From the NCBI RefSeq assembly GCF_014596445.1, contig NZ_MECL01000041.1:1-64000 (forward strand): a stretch of 64,000 nucleotides of DNA, given 5' to 3'. Within the stretch, counting starts at the first letter, position 1. The number at the start of each line of letters is the position of its first letter. This DNA comes from Streptomyces sp. CBMA29. GTDB taxonomy: Bacteria > Actinomycetota > Actinomycetes > Streptomycetales > Streptomycetaceae. The translations under genes were made by a program, and so were the position numbers. The notes beneath the pieces are model-generated. The model saw nothing but the letters and a program-made list of their open reading frames with translations. It was not told the DNA's origin and ran no database searches. Shown piece by piece: positions 1 to 8,349 of the stretch.

Positions 1-1
1 C

Positions 2-115
2 GGACGGCCGCCCGGCGCCAAGAACAAACACCGGGCACCCCGCTACGACATCGGCAAAACCGTCAAACGCCCCGACACCCTCAAAGCCATCGGCAAGCCC
101 GGAAGATCTTGGTAG
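2..115 (+). CDS. C-terminal end of a putative transposase (partial)
   Basis: An open frame enters from the left edge and ends at TAG 113-115. Its last 37 residues are basic and contain KNKHRAPRYDIGKTVKRP. That resembles the C-terminal tail of a transposase group common in Streptomyces (IS701-like, DDE type); I recognise the style of the tail and have not made a match. The catalytic part lies outside the window, so activity cannot be judged. It sits directly beside the catabolic island, on the strand opposite the first island gene. Confidence 0.5.
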   Translation, partial: GRPPGAKNKHRAPRYDIGKTVKRPDTLKAIGKPGRSW

Positions 116-231
116 ATAAAGGACAAGCTAACGGGAGGTCCGTGGGCATCGCTGACGGGCGGGCCGAGAGCCGGAAGTACGGCGACGGTCCCGGCGGTGC
201 GGTGCGGACCGGACGGGGCGGTCCCGTGTCG

Positions 232-1473
232 TCACCAGGTGACGGGCAACTCGTAGATCCCGTAAGCCTGCGAGTCCTCCTTGAACTTCAACTCCGATAC
301 GTCACATGCCAGTTGGAGCGTCGGCATCCGGCGGAGCAGGGTGCTGAAGACGACATGCAGCTCGATGCGGGCCAACTGCTGGCCGATGCACTGGTGCGGG
401 CCCCAACTGAACGCGAGATGGTGCGCCGCGGCTCGGGCGAGGTCGAGCTTGGCGGGCTCGGGGAACGCCGCCGGGTCCCAGTTGGCGGCGGGGAGCGAGG
501 CGATGACGCCTTCGCCCGCGCGGATGGTCTCGCCGTCGATCTCGATGTCCTCCACGACCGCGCGTCGGGCGAGCAGGTGGGGAATGGTGAGGTAGCGCAG
601 CAGTTCTTCGACGGCGTTCGCCACATACGCGGGGTCGTCGCAGTTCGCCCGCAGAGCGGCGAGCTGGTCCGGGTTCTCCAGGAGCAGGGCGGTGCCCAGG
701 GTGATCATGTTGGCGCTGGTGTCGTGGCCCGCGACGAGCAGGATGTGCCCCAAGGGGGCGGCCTCTTCGAGGGTGAGGGCGCCCTCCTTGACGCGGGCGC
801 CGAGGTCGGAGAGCACGTCCTCGGCGGGATCGTCCATTTTGGCCTCGATGAGCCGGGCGATGTACTGGCGCAGCGCCTGCGTGGTCGCCGCCGACTCCCG
901 CGCCGACGTGAAGCGGGCGTTGGTGACGCCCGCGTGCTCCTGGAAGAACTCGTGGTCCCCGTAGGGCACTCCGAGGAGTTCGCAGATCATCAGCGACGGA
1001 AGGGGCAGCGACAGGGCCGCGTTGAGATCGGTCGGCCTGGGGCCTGCCAGTACTCCGTCGATGAGGTCGTCGGTGATCCGCTGGATCGCGGGACGCAGTT
1101 TCTCCATCCGGTGCCGGGTGAAGGAACTCGTCAGCATGCGGCGCCAGCGGGTGTGTTCGGCGCCGTCGGTGTTGTTGATCGACGGCTGCATCTGGTCGGC
1201 GTGGGCCTTCATGGCCTCGGTCGTGTGCGGGTATCCCGGCGCTCCGATGTCGGCGCTCAGTCGCGGGTCGGCGAGGAGCTTGCGCAGGGCGTCGTGCGTC
1301 ACCGCGACCCAGGGAGTGCTGCCGTCCCAGGTCCTGGCGCGGACGACGTCCTTGCCGGTGTCGTGCAGTGCCAGCAGACCCGGCGGCGGTGCGAACGGGC
1401 ACGCGCCCGATCGCGGCGACGGGAACTCCGCCATGTCCTCGGCCGCGTCCGTACCGGCCAGGCTCTCGGTCAT
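232..1473 (-). CDS. Cytochrome P450 monooxygenase
   Basis: This is a 413-residue soluble bacterial P450 that should hydroxylate a small hydrophobic substrate, using electrons from a ferredoxin and its reductase. The I-helix motif AGHDT is at residues 248-252, the ExxR motif (ELLR) at 290-293, and the heme-binding loop FSWGPHQCIG puts the cysteine ligand at about residue 362. There is no membrane anchor, which is usual for actinomycete class I enzymes. I chose ATG 1473 because GAGGAGAGG lies just upstream; an upstream in-frame start at 1536 has no such support. The gene has its own promoter-operator (1603-1631). Likely redox partners are the reductase at 16048 and ferredoxin at 17278 in the same regulon. 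The substrate is not readable from sequence. Confidence 0.95.
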   Translation of the reverse strand: MTESLAGTDAAEDMAEFPSPRSGACPFAPPPGLLALHDTGKDVVRARTWDGSTPWVAVTHDALRKLLADPRLSADIGAPGYPHTTEAMKAHADQMQPSINNTDGAEHTRWRRMLTSSFTRHRMEKLRPAIQRITDDLIDGVLAGPRPTDLNAALSLPLPSLMICELLGVPYGDHEFFQEHAGVTNARFTSARESAATTQALRQYIARLIEAKMDDPAEDVLSDLGARVKEGALTLEEAAPLGHILLVAGHDTSANMITLGTALLLENPDQLAALRANCDDPAYVANAVEELLRYLTIPHLLARRAVVEDIEIDGETIRAGEGVIASLPAANWDPAAFPEPAKLDLARAAAHHLAFSWGPHQCIGQQLARIELHVVFSTLLRRMPTLQLACDVSELKFKEDSQAYGIYELPVTW

Positions 1474-1602
1474 GGTTGCCCTACCTCTCCTCGGCTTCCG
1501 GGTAGCCCCCGCCGCGCACGGCGGGGGCGGGTCCATCGCGTCCGTACCGCGCGCGGAACCGTCCGCGCGGCGGCGTCGCCGTACCGCCGTATCGCGCTCC
1601 GA

Positions 1603-1631
1603 ATAATACGCCGACCGGTCGGTACAATCAA
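1603..1631 (-). promoter_or_regulatory. Promoter with TetR-type operator, in front of the P450 gene
   Basis: Read on the minus strand this is TTGATT, 17 bases, TATTAT, so it directs transcription into the P450 gene about 120 bp away. The spacer holds the operator GACCGGTCGGTA (1613-1624 on the plus strand), which lies within the 12-bp palindrome CCGACCGGTCGG plus two bases. The same arrangement occurs at 14550-14578 and 37402-37430. A repressor bound in the spacer would block RNA polymerase. Confidence 0.7.
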
Positions 1632-1699
1632 TGACGAGAGAGGGCGTGGCCGGTCAACCGAGTTTCACCACTGGCCCGTCGGGAAATCTGACGACGCCT

Positions 1700-1729
1700 G
1701 ACGGACGCTCCCTGGCGGGAGCGTCCGTC
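1700..1729 (-). terminator. Hairpin terminator after the SDR gene
   Basis: A perfect 13-bp inverted repeat (1700-1712 with 1717-1729) has a 4-base loop. It overlaps the stop codon of the minus-strand dehydrogenase and separates the ligase-dehydrogenase transcript from the P450 promoter. Confidence 0.65.
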
Positions 1730-2498
1730 ACCGCGCGGTCCACCCGCCGTCCACGGTGAGCGTGGACCCCGTGACGAAGCGCGACGCGTCGGACGCGAGG
1801 AAGACCGCCGCGCCGCCGATCTCCGCGGTGTCGCCCACCCGGCCCAGGGGAGTGGCGGCGACGATCTGCTCTCCCCACCGGCTGGACAGCAGCCCTGAGC
1901 TGAGGTCCGTGTGGAAATAGCCGGGCGCCAGCGAGTTGACGCGCACGCCGCGGTCGGCCCATTCGACGGCGAGTGACTTGGTCAGCGCCTCGACACCGCC
2001 CTTGCTCGCCGCGTAGGCGGCGATGCGCTCGAAGCCGGTCTTGGCGTGCACCGAGGAGACGTTGACGATCGAGCCCGAGCCCTGGTCCAGCATCGCCTTT
2101 CCGGCTTCCCGGCAGCAGTAGAAGGTCCCCTGGAGATTGACGTCGAGGACCTGCCGCACGTCCTCGTCGGTGACCCACTCGGTTCGGGTGAAGTGGGGGC
2201 TGGTGCCGGCGCAGTTGACGGCCACGTCCAGCCGGCCCGCCCACGTGGTGATCCGGCCGACCATGGTCCGGACGGTGGCGGAGTCGGCGACGGATCCTGG
2301 CAGTACCAGCACTTTGCCGCCGTGGCCTGCCAGTTCGGCCTCCAGCCGCTCCAGGTCCGAGGCCGTCCGGGCGGTCACCGCCACCGTCGCCCCGGCCTGT
2401 GACAGGGCGACCGCGATGGCGCGGCCGAGGCCCTTCCCCGCGCCCGTCACCCAGGCGGTCTTGTCGTCCAGGCGGAGTTCGCTGTTCACGTCGGTCAT
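1728..2498 (-). CDS. Short-chain dehydrogenase/reductase (SDR)
   Basis: This 256-residue protein is a classical SDR that should interconvert an alcohol and a ketone with NAD(P). The cofactor motif TGAGKGLG is near residues 18-25, the NAG-type motif reads NCAG, and the active site is S...YAASK (serine in VNVSS, then Y and K). The C-terminus GSTLTVDGGW is typical of the family. It starts 3 bp after the stop of the acyl-CoA ligase and so is probably co-transcribed and translationally linked to it. In this context it may oxidise a hydroxylated intermediate made by the P450, or a 3-hydroxyacyl-CoA. The sequence does not decide between them. Confidence 0.9.
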   Translation of the reverse strand: MTDVNSELRLDDKTAWVTGAGKGLGRAIAVALSQAGATVAVTARTASDLERLEAELAGHGGKVLVLPGSVADSATVRTMVGRITTWAGRLDVAVNCAGTSPHFTRTEWVTDEDVRQVLDVNLQGTFYCCREAGKAMLDQGSGSIVNVSSVHAKTGFERIAAYAASKGGVEALTKSLAVEWADRGVRVNSLAPGYFHTDLSSGLLSSRWGEQIVAATPLGRVGDTAEIGGAAVFLASDASRFVTGSTLTVDGGWTAR

Positions 2499-2501
2499 GG
2501 C

Positions 2502-4034
2502 TCAGCACTCCACGGTGAAGTCGCGCAGGGTCCGCTTCAGGACCTTTCCCGACGGTGTGCGGGGGAGTTCGGCGAGGAAGTCGAAGCGCGCGGGGACCTT
2601 GAACCTGGCCAGCCGGGTACGGCAGAACTCCCGCAGTTCGTCCGGCGTCGCCGCGGCGCCCGGCCGCAGCACGATGAAGGCACGGGGGACCTCGCCCCAC
2701 CGGGGGTGGGTGAGGGCGACGACGGCGGCTTCGAGCACGGCGGGATGCTCGTACAGCACGCGTTCGACCTCGGGGGTGGCGATGTTCTCGCCGCCCGAGA
2801 CGATCATGTCCTTCTTGCGGTCGTCGATGAACAGGTAGCCGTCCGCGTCCAGGTGGCCGATGTCGCCGGTGTGGAACCAGCCGCCGCGCAGCGCAGCCGC
2901 GGTGGCCTTCTCGTCGCGCCAGTAGCCCGGGAAGACCTTCGGGCCGCGCAGCGTGATCTCGCCGAGTTCGCCCGCCGGGACCTCGCCGCCGTTGTCGTCC
3001 ACGATCCGCACCCGCGTGTGGGGGACGGGGCGGCCCACGGAGCCGAGTTTGGCCAGAGCGTGGTCGCGGTCGAGGAAGGTGTCGCCGGAGACGGTCTCGG
3101 TCAGCCCGTAGGCGTCGGCGTACCAGGCGTTGGGGAACGCGGTCATGATGCGCCGCAGCACCGGCTCCGGCGTCTTCTCGCCGCCGCCGAGCACGAAGCG
3201 TACGGAAGCGGTGTCGTACTTCTCGCGGTCCGGGACCTGGAGCACGGCGTTGACCATGGCCGGTGCCAGCCACAGGTTGGTGACGTGGTCCCGCTGGATC
3301 GCTTCGAGGACGGCGGTGGCGTCGAATCTGCGCTGGACGACGATACGGCCGCCCGCGTACAGGGTGCCGAGGGCGGGCATGTCGAGGCCGCCGACGTGGT
3401 ACAGCGGGCCGCAGACCAGGGTCGTGTCGGCCGAGGTCAGGCCGAAGTGCACGATGTGGGCCAGGTTCTTGGCCTGCACGTTTCCATAGGTGATGCACAC
3501 GCCCTTGGGGCGCGAGGTGGTCCCTGAGGTGTACATCAGGCGCTGGAGGTCGTCGGGACCGACGTCCACCGGATCGACCCGTGCGCCTTTGTGCCGGGCC
3601 AGCAGATCCTCGTAACCGGTCCACGGGTCCGCCGGGGTCCGCGTGCCGACCTGGAGCCGGTGCTCAAGACCGGTCAGGCGGCCGGAGATCCGGTCCAGGG
3701 ACGGGGCGAACTCCGGCTCGGTGACGATCGCTGTGGCCTCGGCGTGTCCGAGGATGTACTGCCACTCCTCCTCGGACAGCCGGTAGTTCAGCGGCATGAA
3801 GAGCGCGCCGAGCCGGTTGACGGCGTACACCAGCTCCAGGAACTCCGGCCGGTTGGAGAGCAGCAGCCCGACGACGTCGCCGCGCCCGATCCCCAGTCCG
3901 GCCAGGCCCGCAGCCGCCTGATTCACCCGTTCATGCAGCTCACGCACGGTCAGACGGTGTTCGTCCTGGACGATCGCCACCGCCTCGGGCCGCTGGGCCG
4001 CGTGGTAGTCGAGGATGCTCGCGAAATTGTGCAC
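2502..4034 (-). CDS. Acyl-CoA synthetase / AMP-dependent ligase
   Basis: This 510-residue enzyme belongs to the ANL superfamily and should activate a carboxylic acid to its acyl-CoA through an acyl-adenylate. The AMP motif YTSGTTSRPKG is at residues 168-178, the A5-like motif YGLTE follows, and GGWFHTGDIG plus PRTPSGKVLKR near the C-terminus complete the set. I chose GTG 4034 because CTGGAGAG lies 7-11 bases upstream and the length then matches the family. A longer frame to 4202 lacks this support and reads as non-coding. It faces the enoyl-CoA hydratase operon across a shared control region with two operator sites. It probably feeds an acid released from the ring-opening steps into beta-oxidation. 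Confidence 0.93.
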   Translation of the reverse strand: MHNFASILDYHAAQRPEAVAIVQDEHRLTVRELHERVNQAAAGLAGLGIGRGDVVGLLLSNRPEFLELVYAVNRLGALFMPLNYRLSEEEWQYILGHAEATAIVTEPEFAPSLDRISGRLTGLEHRLQVGTRTPADPWTGYEDLLARHKGARVDPVDVGPDDLQRLMYTSGTTSRPKGVCITYGNVQAKNLAHIVHFGLTSADTTLVCGPLYHVGGLDMPALGTLYAGGRIVVQRRFDATAVLEAIQRDHVTNLWLAPAMVNAVLQVPDREKYDTASVRFVLGGGEKTPEPVLRRIMTAFPNAWYADAYGLTETVSGDTFLDRDHALAKLGSVGRPVPHTRVRIVDDNGGEVPAGELGEITLRGPKVFPGYWRDEKATAAALRGGWFHTGDIGHLDADGYLFIDDRKKDMIVSGGENIATPEVERVLYEHPAVLEAAVVALTHPRWGEVPRAFIVLRPGAAATPDELREFCRTRLARFKVPARFDFLAELPRTPSGKVLKRTLRDFTVEC

Positions 4035-4162
4035 AGGGACTCTCCAGGTCAGTGGTGCTCGACGGCGGACACGGCTGCCGCACCGCACGCGGCCGAGGTG
4101 TGCGGTCGCTTTCGGTACCAGTGGCCCGCGGCCGGTCTCGCGCGGTGGGCGGAGCGGATCCC

Positions 4163-4174
4163 GACCAGTCGGTT
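4163..4174. promoter_or_regulatory. TetR-type operator, ligase side of the divergent region
   Basis: The sequence GACCAGTCGGTT matches the recurring operator of this block and is nearly identical to the site at 14393-14404. On the minus strand it falls between a TTGAGG and a weak GGGAT-like element, so it may cover the promoter of the acyl-CoA ligase gene. Confidence 0.5.
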
Positions 4175-4184
4175 GCTCACCCTC

Positions 4185-4213
4185 AAGATTTCGTGTACCC
4201 ATTGGTCTATAAA
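4185..4213 (+). promoter_or_regulatory. Promoter with TetR-type operator, in front of the enoyl-CoA hydratase operon
   Basis: AAGATT, 17 bases, TATAAA reads toward the hydratase gene at 4303. The spacer ends in CATTGGTC. Read in reverse, the operator is GACCAATGGGTA (4196-4207). It aligns base for base in spacing with the promoter at 14550-14578. The -35 element is weak. Confidence 0.6.
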
Positions 4214-4302
4214 ACGCGTGTGCCGCACTTTACGACGGCGCGTGACCATCGACAACCATCCGCGCACGCGCAATGCCGCTTCCGCGGACGAGGAGAGCCC
4301 CA

Positions 4303-5091
4303 GTGCCACGCATCCGCCTCGACGCCGACGGGCCCGTCGTCACCGTCCGCCTCGACAACCCGCCGATGAACGCCTTCGACTCCGTACAGCGGGAGGAACT
4401 GGCCTCCTGCGTCAGGGAGTTGGCGGACGCCCGGGACGTACGGGCCGTGGTGCTCTACGGCGGTGAGCGGCTCTTCGCCGCGGGGGCGGACATCAAGGCG
4501 CTGGCGGCGATGGGCCCCGAGGACGTACGCGGCTGGAACCGCGCGCTCCAGCGGACGTTCGACGAGGTGGCGCGGCTGCCGATGCCGGTCGTCGCAGCGC
4601 TGACGGGGTACGCGCTCGGCGGCGGAATGGAACTGGCGCTGTGCGCCGACTACCGGGTCGCCGCCGCCGACGCCCTGCTCGGCCAGCCGGAGGTGACGCT
4701 CGGCATCATGCCGGGCTCGGGCGGCACGCAACGGCTGACCCGGCTGATCGGCCCGGCACGGGCCAAGAACCTGCTGATGACCGGCAGGACCGTCGGCGCG
4801 GAAGAGGCCCTGCGGCTGGGGCTCGTGGACGAGGTCGTCCCCGCCGGGACGGTCCACGACGCCGCGCTGCGCTACGCACGGCGGCTCGCCGAGGGCCCCG
4901 CGGCGGCCCTGGAGGCGATCAAGGAAGCCGTCGACCACGGCGCCGACCTGTCGGTCTCCGCCGGACTCGCCCTGGAACGCGCGCTGTTCAGCGGAGTCTT
5001 CGGCACCGCCGACGCCGGTACGGGCATCCGCTCGTTCCTCCGGAACGGCCCCGGCCGGGCGCGCTTCGACGGCCCCTCGACGGACCGCTGA
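4303..5091 (+). CDS. Enoyl-CoA hydratase/isomerase (crotonase family)
   Basis: This 262-residue crotonase-fold protein should add water to a 2-enoyl-CoA or carry out a related CoA-ester reaction. The oxyanion-hole segments GADIKAL and ALGGGMEL are present, with the usual catalytic glutamates in GGGMEL and in QPEVTLGIMPGSGG. I chose GTG 4303 because AGGAG lies at 4291-4295. The ATG at 4273 would put a basic stretch without homology at the N-terminus. It is the first gene of a plus-strand operon with the alcohol dehydrogenase and acyl-CoA dehydrogenase, which fits beta-oxidation of the CoA ester made by the divergent ligase. Confidence 0.93.
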   Translation: MPRIRLDADGPVVTVRLDNPPMNAFDSVQREELASCVRELADARDVRAVVLYGGERLFAAGADIKALAAMGPEDVRGWNRALQRTFDEVARLPMPVVAALTGYALGGGMELALCADYRVAAADALLGQPEVTLGIMPGSGGTQRLTRLIGPARAKNLLMTGRTVGAEEALRLGLVDEVVPAGTVHDAALRYARRLAEGPAAALEAIKEAVDHGADLSVSAGLALERALFSGVFGTADAGTGIRSFLRNGPGRARFDGPSTDR

Positions 5092-5147
5092 GCGCGGCGC
5101 GAGCGACCCGGGGTCCGTTTCAGACGACATGAATGGGGGTGCGGAGC

Positions 5148-6206
5148 ATGAAAGCACTGCGCTGGCACGGCGCACACGATCTGCGCTGGGACGAGGTGCC
5201 GACCCCGTCGGCGCCGAGGCCGCACGAGGCGGTCGTCGAGGTGACCTGGTGCGGCGTCTGCGGCACCGACCTGCATGAATTCCTCGAAGGCCCGCACATG
5301 ATCAGAACCGGCCCGCACCCGCTGACCGGCGCCCGCCCGCCACTGGCCCTCGGCCACGAACTGAGCGGCACCGTCGCCGCGTTGGGCGCGCCGGTCGCGG
5401 GAATCGCGGTCGGCGACCGGGTGACCGCCGACCCCTGCTGGCGCTGCGGCGTCTGCTATTGGTGCACCCGCGGCGAGTACCACCTGTGCCCCAAGGGCGG
5501 CTCGGTCGGCCTCGCCTCGCCCGGCGCCTTCGCCGAGTACGTCACCGTGCCGCTCGCCGGTCTGACGCCCGTGCCCGACAACGTCAGCGACGAGATGGCC
5601 GCGGTCGCCGAACCGCTGGCCGTCGGCCTGCACGCGGTCTCCCGCGCCGGTATACGGCCGGGCGACAACGTTCTCGTGGTCGGCGGCGGACCGATCGGCG
5701 TCGCCGTCATCCTCGCCGCGCGCATCGCGGGAGCCGCCGGGCTCTACGTGAGCGAACCGCTGGCCGGACGCCGCGACATGCTGCGCGCGCTCGGCGTCAC
5801 CGAAGCCTTCGACCCGCACGAGGTCGACGTGCGCCGCGAGGTGTTCCTGCGGACCGGCCGGATCGGGCCCGACGCGGTCATCGACGCGACCGGTGTCCCG
5901 GCGCTCGCCGCACAGGCGGTCAGCACGGTCCGCCGCGGCGGACGCGTCGTCCTCGCGGGCGTCGGCCACGGCGCCGTCGCGTTCGACATGGGACAACTCG
6001 TCTTCTACGAGCGGGCCGTACTCGGCACGCTCGGCTACACCTTCGACATCCCCCGGGTGATCGACCTGATGAGCGCCGGTCGGCTGGACGCCTCGGCCCT
6101 GGTCACCGGGCGCTTTCCGCTCGCGGGAGGGGCCGGGGTCTTCGCGGACCTGGCCGCCGACCGGGCCCGTCATCTCAAAGTGCTGCTGACCCCGAAGGAC
6201 ATGTGA
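5148..6206 (+). CDS. Zinc-dependent alcohol dehydrogenase (2,3-butanediol/sorbitol DH-like)
   Basis: This 352-residue medium-chain dehydrogenase should oxidise a secondary alcohol or diol with NAD. The catalytic zinc site shows in CGVCGTDLHE and GHE. The structural zinc cysteines lie in CWRCGVCYWCTRGEYHLC, and the nucleotide fold starts with VVGGGPIGV. ATG 5148 follows GGGGGTGCGGAG; the ATG at 5133 is a less likely alternative. The next gene starts one base after its stop codon. It may act on a diol or hydroxy intermediate of the island pathway. The substrate is not known. Confidence 0.9.
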   Translation: MKALRWHGAHDLRWDEVPTPSAPRPHEAVVEVTWCGVCGTDLHEFLEGPHMIRTGPHPLTGARPPLALGHELSGTVAALGAPVAGIAVGDRVTADPCWRCGVCYWCTRGEYHLCPKGGSVGLASPGAFAEYVTVPLAGLTPVPDNVSDEMAAVAEPLAVGLHAVSRAGIRPGDNVLVVGGGPIGVAVILAARIAGAAGLYVSEPLAGRRDMLRALGVTEAFDPHEVDVRREVFLRTGRIGPDAVIDATGVPALAAQAVSTVRRGGRVVLAGVGHGAVAFDMGQLVFYERAVLGTLGYTFDIPRVIDLMSAGRLDASALVTGRFPLAGGAGVFADLAADRARHLKVLLTPKDM

Positions 6207-6207
6207 C

Positions 6208-7362
6208 ATGGATTTCGACCTGCCTGAGGAGACCCGGGCCCTGCAGGACATGGTCCGCGACTTCGCGGCGAAGGAGATCACCCCGCACGCCGCGCGGTGG
6301 TCGCAGGACGAGCACTTCCCCACACCGGTCTTCACCAAGCTGGGCGAACTCGGCCTGATGGGCATGCTGGTGCCCGAGGAGTACGGCGGCGCGGGATCCG
6401 ACACCGTCTCGTACGTCGCGGTCATGGAGGAACTGGGCGCCGCCGACCAGTCGGTCGCCTCCTCCTGGAACGCGCACTCCACCATCGCCTCCCTGCCGTT
6501 GCTCGCCTACGGCAGCGAGGAACAGAAGAAGCGCTGGCTGGCACCGCTGGCCAGGGGCTCGGCCATCGGCGCCTTCGGCCTCACCGAACCCGAGGCCGGG
6601 TCCGACGCCGCAGGCATCGCCACCGTCGCCCGCCGCGCGGATGGCGGCTGGATGCTCAACGGCACCAAGATGTTCATCACCAACGCCGGGACCGAGATGA
6701 GTCAGGGCGTCACGCTGCTGGCCGTGACCGGCCGCGACGACGGCGACAACAAGCGGTACGCGACCTTCTACGTACCGACCGGCACGCCCGGATACACCTG
6801 CGGACCACAGCTCAAGAAGCTCGGCTGGCACGCCATGGACACCCGCGAACTGGTCTTCGCCGACTGCTGGATCCCCGACGACCATCTGATCGGTGAGGAA
6901 GGCAGCGGTCTGCGCCAGTTCCTGTCCGTCCTGGACAAGGGCCGGATCAGCGTCGCCGCGCTGGGCCTGTCGCTGGCGAAGGCGGCACTGGCGCTGTCCG
7001 TCAAACACGCCACGGAACGGCACCAGTTCGGCCGCCCCCTGTCGGCCTTCCAGGCGGTCGCGCACAAGATCGCCGACATCGGCACCGAATTCGAGGCCGC
7101 CCGCTGGATGGTCTACCGCGCCGCGTGGCTCGCCGACCAGGGCCGCCCGTACGGCACCGCCGCCGCCATGGCCAAGCTGTACGCCTCGGAAGTCGCCAAC
7201 CGGGCTGCCTCGCAGGCGCTCCAGATCCACGGCGGATACGGCTACATGCGGGAGTCGGACATCTCCCGCTTCTACGCCGACGCCAAGATCCTGGAGATCG
7301 GCGAGGGCACCAACGAGATCCAGCGCGATGTCATCGCCAGGGCCCTGGTGAAGCAGGCATGA
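6208..7362 (+). CDS. Acyl-CoA dehydrogenase
   Basis: This 384-residue flavoprotein should introduce the 2,3 double bond into an acyl-CoA, passing electrons to ETF. The family segments FGLTEPEAGSDA, MFITNAG, and the C-terminal LQIHGGYGYMRE followed by IGEGTNEIQRD are all present; the glutamate of EGTNE is at the position of the usual catalytic base. The length is standard. Its ATG lies one base after the stop of the alcohol dehydrogenase, so translation is probably coupled. It ends the operon, and a hairpin at 7413-7438 follows. It supplies the oxidation step before the enoyl-CoA hydratase of the same operon. Confidence 0.95.
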   Translation: MDFDLPEETRALQDMVRDFAAKEITPHAARWSQDEHFPTPVFTKLGELGLMGMLVPEEYGGAGSDTVSYVAVMEELGAADQSVASSWNAHSTIASLPLLAYGSEEQKKRWLAPLARGSAIGAFGLTEPEAGSDAAGIATVARRADGGWMLNGTKMFITNAGTEMSQGVTLLAVTGRDDGDNKRYATFYVPTGTPGYTCGPQLKKLGWHAMDTRELVFADCWIPDDHLIGEEGSGLRQFLSVLDKGRISVAALGLSLAKAALALSVKHATERHQFGRPLSAFQAVAHKIADIGTEFEAARWMVYRAAWLADQGRPYGTAAAMAKLYASEVANRAASQALQIHGGYGYMRESDISRFYADAKILEIGEGTNEIQRDVIARALVKQA

Positions 7363-7412
7363 AAGCGGCCGGGACGTCGGTGACGAAGACGGTGGCGCGG
7401 ACATGAGGCGGT

Positions 7413-7438
7413 CCGCGGTGCGCCGCCGCGCACCGCGG
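7413..7438. terminator. Bidirectional hairpin between convergent genes
   Basis: A perfect 10-bp inverted repeat (CCGCGGTGCG / CGCACCGCGG) with a 6-base loop lies between the stop codons of the acyl-CoA dehydrogenase and the TetR regulator. It has no T-run, which is common for actinomycete terminators. Confidence 0.55.
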
Positions 7439-7444
7439 CACCGG

Positions 7445-8152
7445 TCAGCCGGCCACGGACGTGGGCTCCCACCACACTTCCGGGTCGAGCGCCAGCTCCG
7501 GCCGGTCCCGCTTGAACGCGGCGGCCTGCTCCTCGACATCGGGCAGGTCGCCGATGGACGCGGCGAATCCGCGAAAGAGCGTGGAGCAGTACTCGCGGGA
7601 CAGGAACGCCGCGTCCCACCGGCCGCCCGGCTGCACCCACTGATACGTGTGATTGTGCAGGTTGAGGAACTGCAAGGTGGCCAGGCGCGGTTCGAGGGCG
7701 CGGAAGGTGCCCTGCTCGACGGCCTCCGTGAGCAGACCGGTGATCAGTTGCTCGAACTCCGAGCGCTGGCCGAGCAGCGTCCGCAGTTCGTTCCCGCTGA
7801 GGCTCCGGTAGTCGTGCTCGTAGACCCAGATGTGGTCGAGCCTGCGGTAGATGATCGTCAGCAGCGACTCCGAGAGCAGGCGGAGCCGCAGCAGCGGACC
7901 GCCCTCCAGCTCCGCGATCTGCCGCGCGCGGGAGAGCAGCGGCCGCATCACCCGCGACTGGATCTCGATGAGCAGGTTCTCCTTGGAGCCGATGTAGTAG
8001 TACAGGGCCCCCTTCGCGAGGCCGACAGCGCGCCCGAGGTCGTTGACGGATGTCGCCGCGTACCCCTGGCGGGCGAACAGCTCCGCCGCCATGTCGATGA
8101 TCTTCTGGCGCCTGACCTCGAAGTCAGGCCCGTGGCCCGGTGGTCGTGGCAT
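7445..8152 (-). CDS. TetR-family transcriptional regulator
   Basis: This 235-residue protein has the TetR N-terminal DNA-binding domain: IIDMAAELFARQGY, then a helix-turn-helix at about residues 35-60 ending GALYYYIGSKENLL. The C-terminal part is a helical ligand domain with no recognised ligand. ATG 8152 follows GGGGAGAGGAC; the longer frame to 8518 has no ribosome site. It is the only TetR-type gene in the island. It is therefore the best candidate for the protein that binds the eight GACC-N4-GGTC sites in the island promoters and near 37.4 kb. Repression relieved by a pathway intermediate, often an acyl-CoA in this family, is an inference. Confidence 0.93.
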   Translation of the reverse strand: MPRPPGHGPDFEVRRQKIIDMAAELFARQGYAATSVNDLGRAVGLAKGALYYYIGSKENLLIEIQSRVMRPLLSRARQIAELEGGPLLRLRLLSESLLTIIYRRLDHIWVYEHDYRSLSGNELRTLLGQRSEFEQLITGLLTEAVEQGTFRALEPRLATLQFLNLHNHTYQWVQPGGRWDAAFLSREYCSTLFRGFAASIGDLPDVEEQAAAFKRDRPELALDPEVWWEPTSVAG

Positions 8153-8261
8153 GGGTCCTCTCCCCGCTTTGTGTGACGACGCCGCCGGTCGGGACCGACG
8201 CCCGGGTCCGCTCCGGACAGCCTTGTGCGGGTCCGGGGGGAAGCGGACTCCGGGATGTCGC

Positions 8262-8289
8262 TTCAGTTTGCTAGACCAAACGGTACAAT
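8262..8289 (+). promoter_or_regulatory. Promoter with TetR-type operator, in front of the E1 gene
   Basis: TTCAGT, 16 bases, TACAAT reads toward the E1 gene at 8350. The operator GACCAAACGGTA (8274-8285) overlaps the -10 element. The site also lies between the regulator gene and the E1 gene, so it could control both. Confidence 0.6.
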
Positions 8290-8349
8290 AAAAGACGCAC
8301 TCAGGCGGCGCGCGGGCGCGGCGACTGGGCGAGCATAGCGAGGACGCGT

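Noticed and set aside
109..1701. A long plus-strand frame of 530 codons over the P450 gene
   Set aside because: It is the antisense shadow of a clear P450, has no domain, and is rich in Arg/Gly as expected from a reverse frame in high-GC DNA.
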